Assembly: GCA_900155495.1 (NCBI GenBank)
Contig: FTLJ01000548.1
Location: forward strand, 1 to 19,076
Reading direction: 5' to 3'
Source: Porogramme epimiltina
Lineage: Eukaryota; Basidiomycota; Agaricomycetes; Polyporales; Polyporaceae
DNA length: 19,076 nt
The notes below the pieces were generated by a model. It was not told the origin of the DNA. It worked only from the letters and a program-made list of their open reading frames with translations, and made no database searches. The translations under genes were made by a program, and so were the position numbers. Shown piece by piece: positions 1-7,474 of the stretch (positions within the stretch are counted from its first letter, which is position 1; each line of letters begins with the position of its first letter).

Positions 1-1866
1 TGGGAGCTAACTCGCTGAAAGCACAGGTCGCCCCACTTACCCACTGCCGCATAACGTTTCCCTCCCTCAAACCAAATGCGCCCTAGTTCATCAATGGAGG
101 ACGCACCGCGCTCTCCAACATCCGCTCAACATCCGCCGTCTCCCCATGCACCGTTCTCTTTCCTCTCCACGTGTCAGCGTCACCGTCCTTGTCCCCGTCT
201 TGCCCTACGACTCGCACCTCCCGTATACCAGTGGAAGCCTGGGTCCCGACCAAGCACTCTGCGATCCCGTGCCGAAAGGGGCATCCGGTGGTCGATCCGA
301 GGTTTGACAGAGGTCTGGGTAGAACTGACGGCAATGGTATGATCGCTCGCCCACGCTGCAGGCACCAAGACTTCTCGGGAAGCATGATGTGCCCGCGTCA
401 CGACAGCGCGCTGGGCGTGCAGGGTGTTGTTAAATCTGCTCGCCGTTGTCGCCTCCCATGGATATCTTCTGTTTTCATTTTCACTGAGGCGCTACGCTCA
501 CATTCGCACAGCGCCCCCCCGCAAGACGTGGTTGTACGACTCCCACTCCCCTATGATTTGCTCCAAAGCATGTCCACCGTCGGCCTCCGCTTCCGCTTCT
601 GCGTCACCTATACACTTACGACCTTCACCCGCAGCAAAACAACCTCCCACGTACTTCATTTAGTGTAGATTGTAGCTATATGTTCAGTAGTATACGTGTA
701 ATAGATCTGTGCCCACACCGCTGACTCGCGGGCATGACAAGGAGTGACGCGTGCACTTAAAGCACTTATCGGTCTTGTGCGTCTTACGCGTCTTAACTTA
801 TCAAAATAAGAGCGATAAGACGATAAGCAATCTGGGGAAGTACTGATGCTGCAGGCCGCCTCGCAGCCCCTCACCCCACCCCCCAGGCGCGCTCAGATGG
901 AGTGGGGGTGATAGGTATTGAGAATCGGTGAATACGATGATGCGGACGGGGACAACATACCTCGGACTGCACACACAGTTCCTCTCCCTCTCCCGCTCGC
1001 GGTCTCTGTTCACGCCCATCTCCCTCTCATGCTCCCTCTCATACGTGCAGTGCGCGTCGTCGTCGATTCCTGTATGTCAACTGGCATGGAGTGACTGAAT
1101 GAGGGGTAAGCTACGCACGGTTTACTCGGGGGTCCGCACAGGACACCGAGGTGGACAAGGGTGCCCCCAGGACCCCAGCCCACGCGGAACGAGCGACCGA
1201 GGTACAGCCCTTGATCCACAGCGGCGTTCTCAAGCCCCACGAAAACCGAAGTAGAGCTCTTAATACTAGCATACTTGCACGACGGCCTATAGGGCTGTCG
1301 CTCAATGTCATGAGCGAAAGATGCTCGCTAGATAGTTCCCCCACATAAGCATGATTCAATGCACCCAATCAAGTCGATACGTACCTGACGGGAGGCAGCG
1401 CGATACGCGGTAGCGGTTCATTGAATGCTGGAGGGAAAGGGATTTTTGAGGTGCCGCAATGTTCAAGCCAGGATGAGGTACGTACCCATGTTTCCTTCTC
1501 CCGGACCTCCACGTGGTGTGTTAAGGCGAGTGCTTGTCTAGGCGGAAGACGAAGCCGGGCTGCAAAGGGGGGAGGAGGGGCGAAGAGACGAGGGACGGCG
1601 CAGATGGTACTGGTGGTAGAGAAGAAGCGACGTGGCAGGACAAGCGCCGCCAGCGCGCGAGCGAGTTCGGGCGCCTGCGGACTTGTCTTCTCGCCGTCCT
1701 TGATCCCTCCACCATCTCTAGTCTCTCTACCGCCCGCCACCCGAGCCCCTTCAAGAGGCAGTCCAAGTCGTCCCCTCCCTGTAGCAGGCGCCAGCGCATA
1801 CCCCGTGCGGTGAGTGCAATGCCTCTCTTCCTGACCCGATCTCCTCTGACAGCCCAAACAAACAAA
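1..1866. other. Stretch without a supportable gene
   Basis: No open frame here shows a recognisable domain, a coherent exon chain or protein-like composition. The frames present are Ser/Pro/Arg-rich and overlap on both strands, as expected of shadow frames in GC-rich DNA. The stretch contains an imperfect inverted repeat near 765-827 and a pyrimidine-rich run of CTC/CCT steps around 974-1042. An ATG at 76 opens an 88-codon frame that I do not recognise. A short lineage-specific gene cannot be excluded. Confidence 0.5.
765..827. repeat. Imperfect inverted repeat, potential stem-loop
   Basis: The outer arms CTTATCGGTCTT (765-776) and AAGACGATAAG (817-827) are complementary except for one unpaired G. 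An inner hairpin, CTTAT then CAAA then ATAAG, lies near 798-811. The CTTA/TAAG theme recurs several times between the arms (GTCTTACG, GTCTTAAC). It could be a small palindromic element or the end of a degraded transposon. No target-site duplication was seen and no gene is attached to it. Confidence 0.45.
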
Positions 1867-1966
1867 GGATCTGTACCACGGCCATGAACAGACCGTGAAG
1901 CTCTGCGTTCCAAAAAGGACCCGTACTACGGCCATGAAGACGCCGTAAAGCTCGATTTGTCACGCA
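1867..1966 (+). repeat. 50-bp tandem duplication, two diverged copies
   Basis: Copy 1 starts at 1867 (GGATCTGTACCACGGCCATG) and copy 2 at 1917 (GGACCCGTACTACGGCCATG). The first 38 or so bases of each unit align well, and the remainder diverges. Each copy can be read as a similar peptide, KDLYHGHEQTVKL in copy 1 and KDPYYGHEDAVKL in copy 2. Because the period is 50, the two reading frames are out of register. This could be the residue of a coding repeat or a chance reading of a noncoding duplication. It lies just upstream of the aspartic protease relic. Confidence 0.5.
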
Positions 1967-1974
1967 TCTGTGCC

Positions 1975-3287
1975 ATGCGTATCCCGACCTCCCTCCCCTC
2001 TCGACGACCGTGCCCCTCGCCTCGTCGCCGCCCCTCGCCAACTTCATCGCGTACGCCCTCCATCGTACACGGCTCTTCTTCTTTCCACTCGCTGCTCTTT
2101 TCGCGCTCGCCTCCGCCTCCGCCCTGCCACGCACCGTTTCCCGGCAGGACTCCCGCGCCTCCTCGTACCCTGTGACGGTCTCGCGCTCTAACGCCTTCGA
2201 GGGCTTCGGCTTCTCGCACGAACGCAATGAAATATACTATGGACGATCACGGTCAACGGCGTGGAGTTTCAGGTGCTGCTCGACAGCGGCAGCTCGGACA
2301 CGTGGCTCGACCCGTCCACGCTCGGGGGCGCAACGCCCCCCGGGCTGATCGAGACGGGCGCGAACATCTCGACGACCTACGTGTACGTCAGAGCTCTTCC
2401 ATTCTCGATGGCCCTTGATTTGATGGCGTTTCAGAATTGTTAGAGATGGGAGCTCGTTGTCGGGCCCGATCGTGCTCGCGAACGTCACGTTTGGACCGTA
2501 CACGGTGAACAATCAGGCGATCAGTGCGTCTCATCCCTGCCTTCCGGGGTTGCTGATTACTTATGGTTGGCTCTGCGCACGCAGGTTTGTCGACCGGACA
2601 CGGCTCTGTCGCTGCCGCAGGCTCCTTCAATGGCCTCATCGGGCTCGCAGGGTGCGCCCTTTTGTGCTTCGATGTGCTTCCATACCTTCACGCGTTGGCC
2701 CCATGCAGTTCACCCATCTCTGAGACATTCGTCACGCTCGAGAACACATCATTCGCCGAGAACGGCAAGCCGATTATCTACAATGTACGCCCTCTAGCAT
2801 CAGCAGTATGCTACTTATACAACTATGCTGACACCTATTGTAGCTGTTCTCGCACGAGCCCGACCTCCCGAGCTACATGACCTGGCTCATGTCACGAAGC
2901 TACACAGTCATCGCGGGCGGTGGCGTCCTCACGATCTGTGCGCTTCTTCACCCTCCTATATATCGCTCAACTCACCCGCCCATCCCCGCAGCGGAAGTGC
3001 TCTCGAACATGACGGCGATCTTGAACGCGACACGTCCCCTACACCGCGCTCGCCACGTCACGTGCTGACGAACGACGGCGCGCCCGCAGCGCGCCGCCTT
3101 CGCCAGCAAGACCCAGCAGCCCCCGTCCACGTCACCGCCGACGCCCGCACCAGCCCCGGTGCCCCACCGTACTGGGTCTCGTCGTCGCCCCACCCCCCCG
3201 ATATGTCTGATACACCCGAGTCGACCATATCGTCGACGACGTCGATGTGGCCCGCGGCCCTCCGTCCCCCGCGTCCTAGGTTTATAG
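1975..3287 (+). pseudogene. Secreted pepsin-like aspartic protease (family A1), truncated relic
   Basis: Family A1 proteases are secreted, bilobal endopeptidases that need one catalytic Asp from each lobe. A hydrophobic secretion signal (core LFFFPLAALFALASA) lies near 2065-2120. The first active-site motif, read as LLDSGSSDTW, is near 2270-2300. Five introns keep clean GT-AG boundaries: 2383-2443, 2524-2584, 2652-2708, 2785-2843 and 2938-2991. The spliced frame gives GPIVLANVTFGPYTV, FNGLIGLAGSPI, ENGKPIIYN, LPSYMTWLMSRS and SEVLSNMTAILNAT, which follow the order of the family. There are three lesions. No ATG is in frame with the signal peptide (the ATG at 1975 is in another frame). A 1-nt deletion (or 2-nt insertion) near 2237-2243 separates signal and propeptide from the catalytic lobe. 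After about 3040 the second lobe with its DTG motif is missing, and only a Pro/Ser/Arg-rich tail follows. An AT-rich stretch resembling a 3' end sits at 3283-3325. I am confident of the family and of the missing lobe. The frameshift could in principle be a sequence error. Confidence 0.85.
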
Positions 3288-3349
3288 ATTGTAGTAGAAT
3301 ACATATTGTATATTGTATTACATGTTTGTTACGCAGCTTTTACAAGTGC

Positions 3350-3512
3350 GTGCCCAAGCCCGAAACAAGCACCATACCATGCCCTCAGCAAGCCCATGCA
3401 TTGGCAAGCCCTAGGCAAGCCCCGAGCAAGCCCAATAAGCCCAAAGCCCAAATAAGCCCCGGGCTTGCACAATAAGTCCCGGGCTTGGTGCGCAAGCCCC
3501 CGGCAAGCCGCG
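3350..3512. repeat. CAAGCCC-rich motif cluster
   Basis: The motif AAGCCC, or its complement GGGCTT, occurs at least ten times in about 160 bp, with irregular spacing and in both orientations (for example CCCGGGCTTGC near 3457-3470 and CCCGGGCTTGG near 3478-3488). It starts about 60 bp after the end of the aspartic protease relic. Because the spacing is irregular this is not a simple tandem array. It may be a degraded dispersed repeat or a motif-expansion tract. I see no coding content. Confidence 0.6.
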
Positions 3513-3783
3513 TGACACTTTGCTGATGCGCCAGGCTGCCAGGCCAGTGCACCCGGGCCCATGCATACATTCCTCACTACACTCGGTGAGCACATGCGTG
3601 CTGAAGCCTCGGAGACGGTTGGGCTGGCCTGGAGAGGTAAAGAGCACCGACTGGCACGAGTAAGGTATGGCCCGGTAATGGTTGCCAAAGGCCACTGTGC
3701 GTGCGTGCTCAAGGCGAAAAGTTACAAATCACGAACGGAAGGGTGAAAGCTCGCCCTCTACTGAGAGCTTATTATTGTGATTG

Positions 3784-3882
3784 GAGGAGGCAGACGCGCG
3801 TGTGTCCGCACTCAACACGAAGCTGGAGGCGTCGAAGCAGCGATGTGAGGCGGCCAAGGCCGCGAAGAAAGGTGCGAAGTAG
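3784..3882 (+). pseudogene. 3'-terminal fragment of an unknown Lys/Ala-rich (coiled-coil) gene
   Basis: The frame opening at 3784 encodes 32 residues and stops at TAG 3880-3882. It reads EEADARVSALNTKLEASKQR followed by CEAAKAAKKGAK. This is amphipathic and looks like a natural C-terminus ending in a lysine-rich tail. Upstream the frame meets a stop (TGA at 3778-3780) and the sequence loses coding character, so only the last piece is present. It faces the COX10 relic tail to tail. That fits a copied segment carrying the ends of two convergent genes. I do not recognise the parent gene. Confidence 0.5.
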
Positions 3883-3889
3883 CCCGTGC

Positions 3890-4660
3890 TCGTGATGTCA
3901 GTAGGCGTAGGGCAATGCATTGCTGGACTACTAGTGTACCGTACTGCGTGACGCAAAGTCCTATGGGGAGACTGCGCCGTCTGCCCCTGCCTTCTCATCC
4001 TCTCCACCTGGGCCAATCCATGAGCCTCAGTCCGTGGCCCATTTGTCATGCGCCCGAGCAGAACGGGCAGCGCAGCCTCCGCACCTGCTTCTCCCTTCCA
4101 AACCTCCAGGACTTCCACGCCGCATCGATGCATATAACAGGTGAGACAAGACTCACTCATGAGCGTGGACTCCCATGTTGTGAGCACTGCGAGCGGCATC
4201 AACAGGCCCGGGGACGTTGCGAAGACGAGGAGAGCATGCCGGAGCGCGATGAGGGCATTCTTGCGCGGGTCGAGATCGCAGAGCATACAATAGCCGGCAT
4301 GTGCGCAGCTCTCGCGCACAGGACGAGAGGTGCGGGAGATGATAGATGTAAAGCAGGATGAAGAGCGCGAGAGGCGCGAGGGTGTTCTCCGCAGCGTGAA
4401 GGACGTCCACGGGCACGGAGGAGAGGAAACTTGAGGGAAGAACTAGCTGGAAGGAGTCGGTAGAGGAAGGGAGGAGGGACCCGCCGTATGTCGTCTAGCC
4501 CGTGAGTGGAGGAATGCCGCCGACGACGGCGCCGACCTAGGTGTTGAGGATGTTCTCGTGCTTAAGGTCAGTGTAGGCTCTCGCATAGAGGGTGATGTTT
4601 GCGGCGCCGAGGAGGGGGACGGTCAGGTGATCAAGTAGCGCGACGCGCGTCGCGCTCCAA
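3890..4660 (-). pseudogene. COX10: COX10 (heme O synthase) C-terminal-half relic
   Basis: COX10 is the mitochondrial inner-membrane protoheme IX farnesyltransferase, which makes heme O for cytochrome oxidase. Reading the minus strand from about 4630, the frame gives LLGAANITLYARAYTDLKHE, NILNT, stop, VGAVVGGIPPLTG, stop, then TLAPLALFILLYIYHLPHLS. This matches the family's conserved NTWVGAVVGAIPPLxGW block with both Trp codons changed to TAG (plus-strand positions 4537-4539 and 4495-4497). A 1-nt shift near 4319-4320 moves to a frame reading VRESCAHAGYCMLCDLDPRK, NALIALRHALL and LTTWESTL. A possible intron follows (donor GTGAGT near 4158-4163), then DAAWKSWRFGREKQVRRL in another frame. The N-terminal half, including the first prenyltransferase Asp-rich motif and the mitochondrial presequence, is absent. 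The edges of the relic are approximate. A functional copy presumably exists elsewhere in the genome. Confidence 0.85.
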
Positions 4661-4737
4661 ACGGTAAACCCAAATCATGAGGCGCCCGATCTGTCCCCCC
4701 GACCTATCGAAGCCCTTCGAAGGCTCCTCTGGAGCCA

Positions 4738-4745
4738 TATATAAG
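4738..4745 (+). promoter_or_regulatory. TATA box of the small spliced transcription unit
   Basis: A perfect TATATAAG is followed, at the usual 30-60 nt distance, by a C/T-rich stretch (4765-4830) typical of fungal transcription starts. No ATG occurs between 4770 and the first splice donor at 4858. This is the only strong TATA-plus-pyrimidine promoter I see in the window. It points toward the intron chain starting at 4858. Confidence 0.6.
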
Positions 4746-4905
4746 TACGGCCCCTCCCCGTCCGCCGATCCATCCTTCTTTCCCCCAAATACTCACCTCT
4801 ACACTGTCGCTACCTCTTCCCCTAGCATTCAAGCTCTCACCGATACTAACACTGGTAGTAAGTTCTACTAAAATCCCTTCTTTATCCGTTCCCAGTCACC
4901 CTACG

Positions 4906-5125
4906 CCCTCGGTACTATGCCTGAATAGTGAGTCCCTCACTGACTGTATGCGCATATAGTTACACAAATGTACGTATTCCGGACACGCACGCATTCTGCT
5001 AGCTGCATGCCAACTACACACTCTTCCCCTCCCCTCCTTACCTGCAGCAGCGCGTATCCTTCTCAATACTGGGAAGGATGCGCACTGCTGCCATTAGTAC
5101 GTGACCCCCCCCCCTCGGTACTATG
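4906..5125 (+). repeat. 14-bp exact direct repeat around the candidate start codon
   Basis: CCCTCGGTACTATG occurs at 4906-4919, where its ATG is the first start codon in the spliced candidate unit. It occurs again at 5112-5125, inside the predicted intron 5097-5145. Both copies follow C-rich sequence. This may be a remnant of an internal duplication in the unit or coincidence. Confidence 0.4.
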
Positions 5126-5554
5126 TTGAACTCACATCATTGTAGATCTCGAGGAAGTCGGCGCGGACCTGTACCGTGGTCTGAGCTACTAATGTTGTAC
5201 GTGCAACTCTTCTATATTGTTGCCCCTGTCTCCGTCATTCATCTCTAGTGTCTCGGAGCTCATTGATCGTCCCGCAGGACCTCATCAACGTGTTAGAAGA
5301 TCGCGAGTATGAACTACTCTTTATAAATTGAAGTGTAAGTTGCGCTGTAGCATCCCCACTTGCACTCGTTCTCACGCCTTGCTTGCGACCCCTGCAGCTC
5401 GCATCAGCTGCCAATAACTAGTCAACACTGTCAGATAAGTCCAATCCAGGCCCAGTATCACATACTTTCCCCTCTGCGACAGGCACCCACCGTACGCTCG
5501 TAGTGCTTCATGACCACCGATGCTCGAGGTACCGTTACTGTAGATGTTGTAGCA

Positions 5555-5600
5555 TCATGATTGTATTTATTATATTACCAGTAAATTTATTATTATATTC
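5555..5600 (+). terminator. AT-rich 3'-end-like tract
   Basis: After about 700 bp of GC-balanced sequence, the composition turns sharply AT-rich (TTGTATTTATTATATTACC and TTATTATTATATTC). This resembles the tract after the aspartic protease relic and fungal polyadenylation regions generally. It is placed suitably to end the unit that begins at the TATA box 4738. The assignment rests on composition only. Confidence 0.35.
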
Positions 5601-5933
5601 TGACCATTTGAGAGGGTGATCGAAAGGACCCCAGAACGAAGCCTGGCGCAACAGATGTATATCATACCGCCTCTACAGTATGACATCATGTAGGCTCACG
5701 TTTGGCCTTCTGTGCACTCGCATTTGGCCGTACATACCCTCGCGCATGATCGCGCGCGGCCTTTCTCACCCTTGCGCCCGACCGCGCACTATATTTTGTG
5801 CGCTCGCGCCTGGTAGCTTATTATCAGACACCCACACACGTATGGTCGGGTATTGTCAGACCCGCGCGCCTATCTGGTCGTGCACGATCGGACAGCGCGC
5901 GGGGTCAGGCGGAACCGCGCGAGGTGTATGACA
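5601..5933. other. Stretch without a recognised gene
   Basis: The sequence is rich in GCGCG/CGCGC words (for example ATCGCGCGCGGCC near 5750-5762 and CAGCGCGCGGGG near 5893-5904). One 83-codon frame starting at the ATG at 5680 has no recognisable domain and a Cys/Arg/Thr-rich composition. Nothing here can be annotated with confidence. Confidence 0.4.
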
Positions 5934-6685
5934 TTACAATATAATGGTATTTGAGTATCTACGGAACACCAGTGTCAAAAGCGACGTGTTCGCCTGCGCA
6001 GGCATCGGCGGTATATACCTACTGTATCCTACATTACTATGCATTGCTCCGGCAGACCACCGGGAACTTTGCTGATGAATGGCGCGGAGAAGGTCCGCAG
6101 TGACCGGAATCTTGTAGAAGGTGGGCATTGTACGGTCTATCGTGACGCAAGGTACGACCTTGCTGAAAAGGGGAGGCAAATCGAGAGCTCGAACGCGCGT
6201 TTCGTTGTTGCTGTGAAATGCGGCGATTGCTTCCGCGACAACCTGCGGCTCTGGGTCCGAGCCGCCCATGTGCCGTTTGTCTTCCTGCATCAGAAGGAGA
6301 ATGCCGGAGTCATCCATGATGCAGACGTCGGTCTTAGCTTGTTTTTGTTGGCCGCACGCCCAGAAAGATAAACTCTGCCCTTAGCCCGGCTTGTGTATTT
6401 CACGGCCTTGAAAAGCTGGACAGTGAAATCGCCTACAGCGGACTCCTCGTCGGGTCTAGGATTCATCGCAAGTTCCATGGTGCGAAGGAGTGCGTAAGGA
6501 TCGTCGTAGTGGGTGGCATCGGCATCAGAGGCGGTGAGCACTTCGTTTTCGATGCATGGCTGTGGGAGATCTGTGACACCGAAGAAAGCGCGAAAGTCTT
6601 GGTGTTCAATCCTTATGTTATATGCGAGGAGGTCGTTAGGGGTCCAATCGTTGCCCGGTTTGGAGGTACACATGAGGTTAACCAT
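5934..6685 (-). pseudogene. Mushroom-specific hypothetical family member, frameshifted
   Basis: The start ATG is at 6685 on the minus strand. The first frame (6685 to about 6350) reads WTPNDLLAYNIRIEHQDFRA, FFGVTDLPQP, NEVLTASDAD and the block LAMNPRPDEESAVGDF. The second frame (about 6350 to 5934) reads QAKTDVCIMDDSGILLLMQE, DKRHMGGSDPEPQVVAEAIA, AF and PTFYKIPVTADL. From memory of basidiomycete proteomes this is a very abundant uncharacterised family, in which an (I/V)xFFGVxxLPQP block and a (V/L)QEDKRH block occur in one frame. The TDVCIMDD...QEDKR spacing faintly recalls nuclease-like cores, but I cannot show that. Here the two halves are in different frames, with the shift near 6340-6365 and no room for an intron. 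The C-terminus after about 6060 also departs from the family and is probably scrambled. Confidence 0.7.
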
Positions 6686-6855
6686 CTTACGAGCGGAAGT
6701 GAGCCGAGCACGTTTACAGGATATATGCGCTCACGGTCACAATAGCTTGAATAGAACTGTAGCAGAATGTGCTACAAAATAGGACGAGACGACTTCCAGT
6801 TGCTAAGTTCCGATTCTCTAAGAATCGGTCTCTATGTTCCGAGTTGAATGCGTAA

Positions 6856-7100
6856 CACGTGCTGGCCTTCTCCCGGCAATTGCCGACCCTCCGACCACCC
6901 CTCAGAGTGATAAAACCCCATCACGTGCTGGCCTTCTCCCGGCAAATGCCGACGCACCGACCGACCCTCAGAGTGCGAAAAGTCTATCACGTGCTGGCCT
7001 TCTCCCGGCATTTGCCGACCCACTGACCGTTCTTCAAAGAGTTGAAAAGTGCCTCACGTGCTGGTCTTCACCAGTGAATGCCGCATGCTTGCCAGTGTTA
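6856..7100. repeat. 66-bp minisatellite, three full copies plus a degraded fourth
   Basis: Units begin at CACGTGCTGG at 6856, 6922, 6988 and 7055, with periods of 66, 66 and 67. Each full unit has the palindrome CACGTG, the constant CTGGCCTTCTCCCGGC, then an arm pair CGGCA-NN-TGCCG, where the centre is AT, AA or TT. The fourth copy is recognisable only over its first 35 or so bases. The 66-bp period keeps both strands open in the first three copies. The minus strand would read a repeating PGEGQHV block and the plus strand a repeating RAGLLPA block. I do not think either is expressed. A related fragment, CAAAAAGTCGAAAAGTGTCTTA, lies near 7421-7442. Confidence 0.8.
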
Positions 7101-7474
7101 CAACGGCGATGAGCCCCAGCAATACGCCCCACGACCCGGTGAATCCACGGTTCCAGCGGAATAGAATAACCAACTCCCGACGGTGAGCTTGATACGACGA
7201 AGCGGCATACAACGTCGTAACCGCTCACATACTTCTTTTTTGGACTAGTAATGTAACTTGTCATCAAACACCTGATTCGATAGGCGGACCAGCTCGTGTC
7301 CGACGCTCACAAGGGCCGACTCGGACCCTGCTACTAACATCGTGCTGATATTAGTACCCTTGACAGCCCGCACTACTAGTAACTACTACATAGACCTGGC
7401 TCGTCGTAGGGTCCGAACTTCAAAAAGTCGAAAAGTGTCTTAGCAACGCCCAACACAGACTATTACTAGATACT
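7101..7474. other. Stretch without a recognised gene
   Basis: A 77-codon minus-strand frame (7267 to 7034) has no recognisable motif and runs into the minisatellite. Near 7421-7442 a stretch resembles the 3' part of minisatellite unit 3 (CTTCAAAGAGTTGAAAAGTGCCT at 7032-7054). The intervening 370 bp may therefore have been inserted into, or expanded within, the repeat. Nothing else is evident. Confidence 0.4.

Larger units (their letters stand above)
4770..5600 (+). other. Candidate small multi-intron transcription unit, product unknown
   Basis: The unit lies between the TATA box at 4738 and an AT-rich 3'-end-like tract at 5555-5600. A chain of donors close to the fungal consensus, each with a matching acceptor, defines likely introns at 4858-4895 (GTAAGT, TACTAA branch site), 4928-4959 or 4928-5047/5050 (GTGAGT), 4970-5047 (GTACGT), 5097-5145 (GTACGT), 5197-5248 (GTACGT) and 5335-5397 (GTAAGT). 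The first ATG in spliced exons is 4917-4919. Skipping the 10-nt mini-exon 4960-4969 gives about 32 residues, starting MPEY and ending SARTCTVV, that is a Cys four residues from the end as in a CaaX box. Including the mini-exon gives about 38 residues ending LEEVGADLYRGLSY. Exon 5249-5334 separately carries DLINVLEDREYELLFIN. Both models stop before later introns, so a noncoding RNA or a decayed gene is equally possible. I do not recognise a family. Confidence 0.4.

Noticed and set aside
171..668. 165-codon plus-strand open frame near the window start
   Set aside because: The best ATG in it is not preceded by a promoter. Composition is Ser/Arg/Pro with no domain, and other frames over the same bases are equally open.
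1369..1935. 188-codon minus-strand open frame
   Set aside because: Arg/Pro/Leu-rich composition, no motif, overlapped by other long frames on both strands; best explained as chance in GC-rich DNA.
2825..3475. 216-codon plus-strand frame over the protease tail
   Set aside because: It runs through clean introns of the aspartic protease in the wrong frame; only the spliced frame shows family motifs.
3411..3712. Minus-strand frames with GLI/GLA/PGA-rich repeats
   Set aside because: These arise from reading the CAAGCCC cluster and have no protein-like pattern outside it.
6832..7023. Minus-strand frame of PGEGQHV repeats as a repeat protein
   Set aside because: It is open only because the minisatellite period is a multiple of three; no start context, and it ends within the array.
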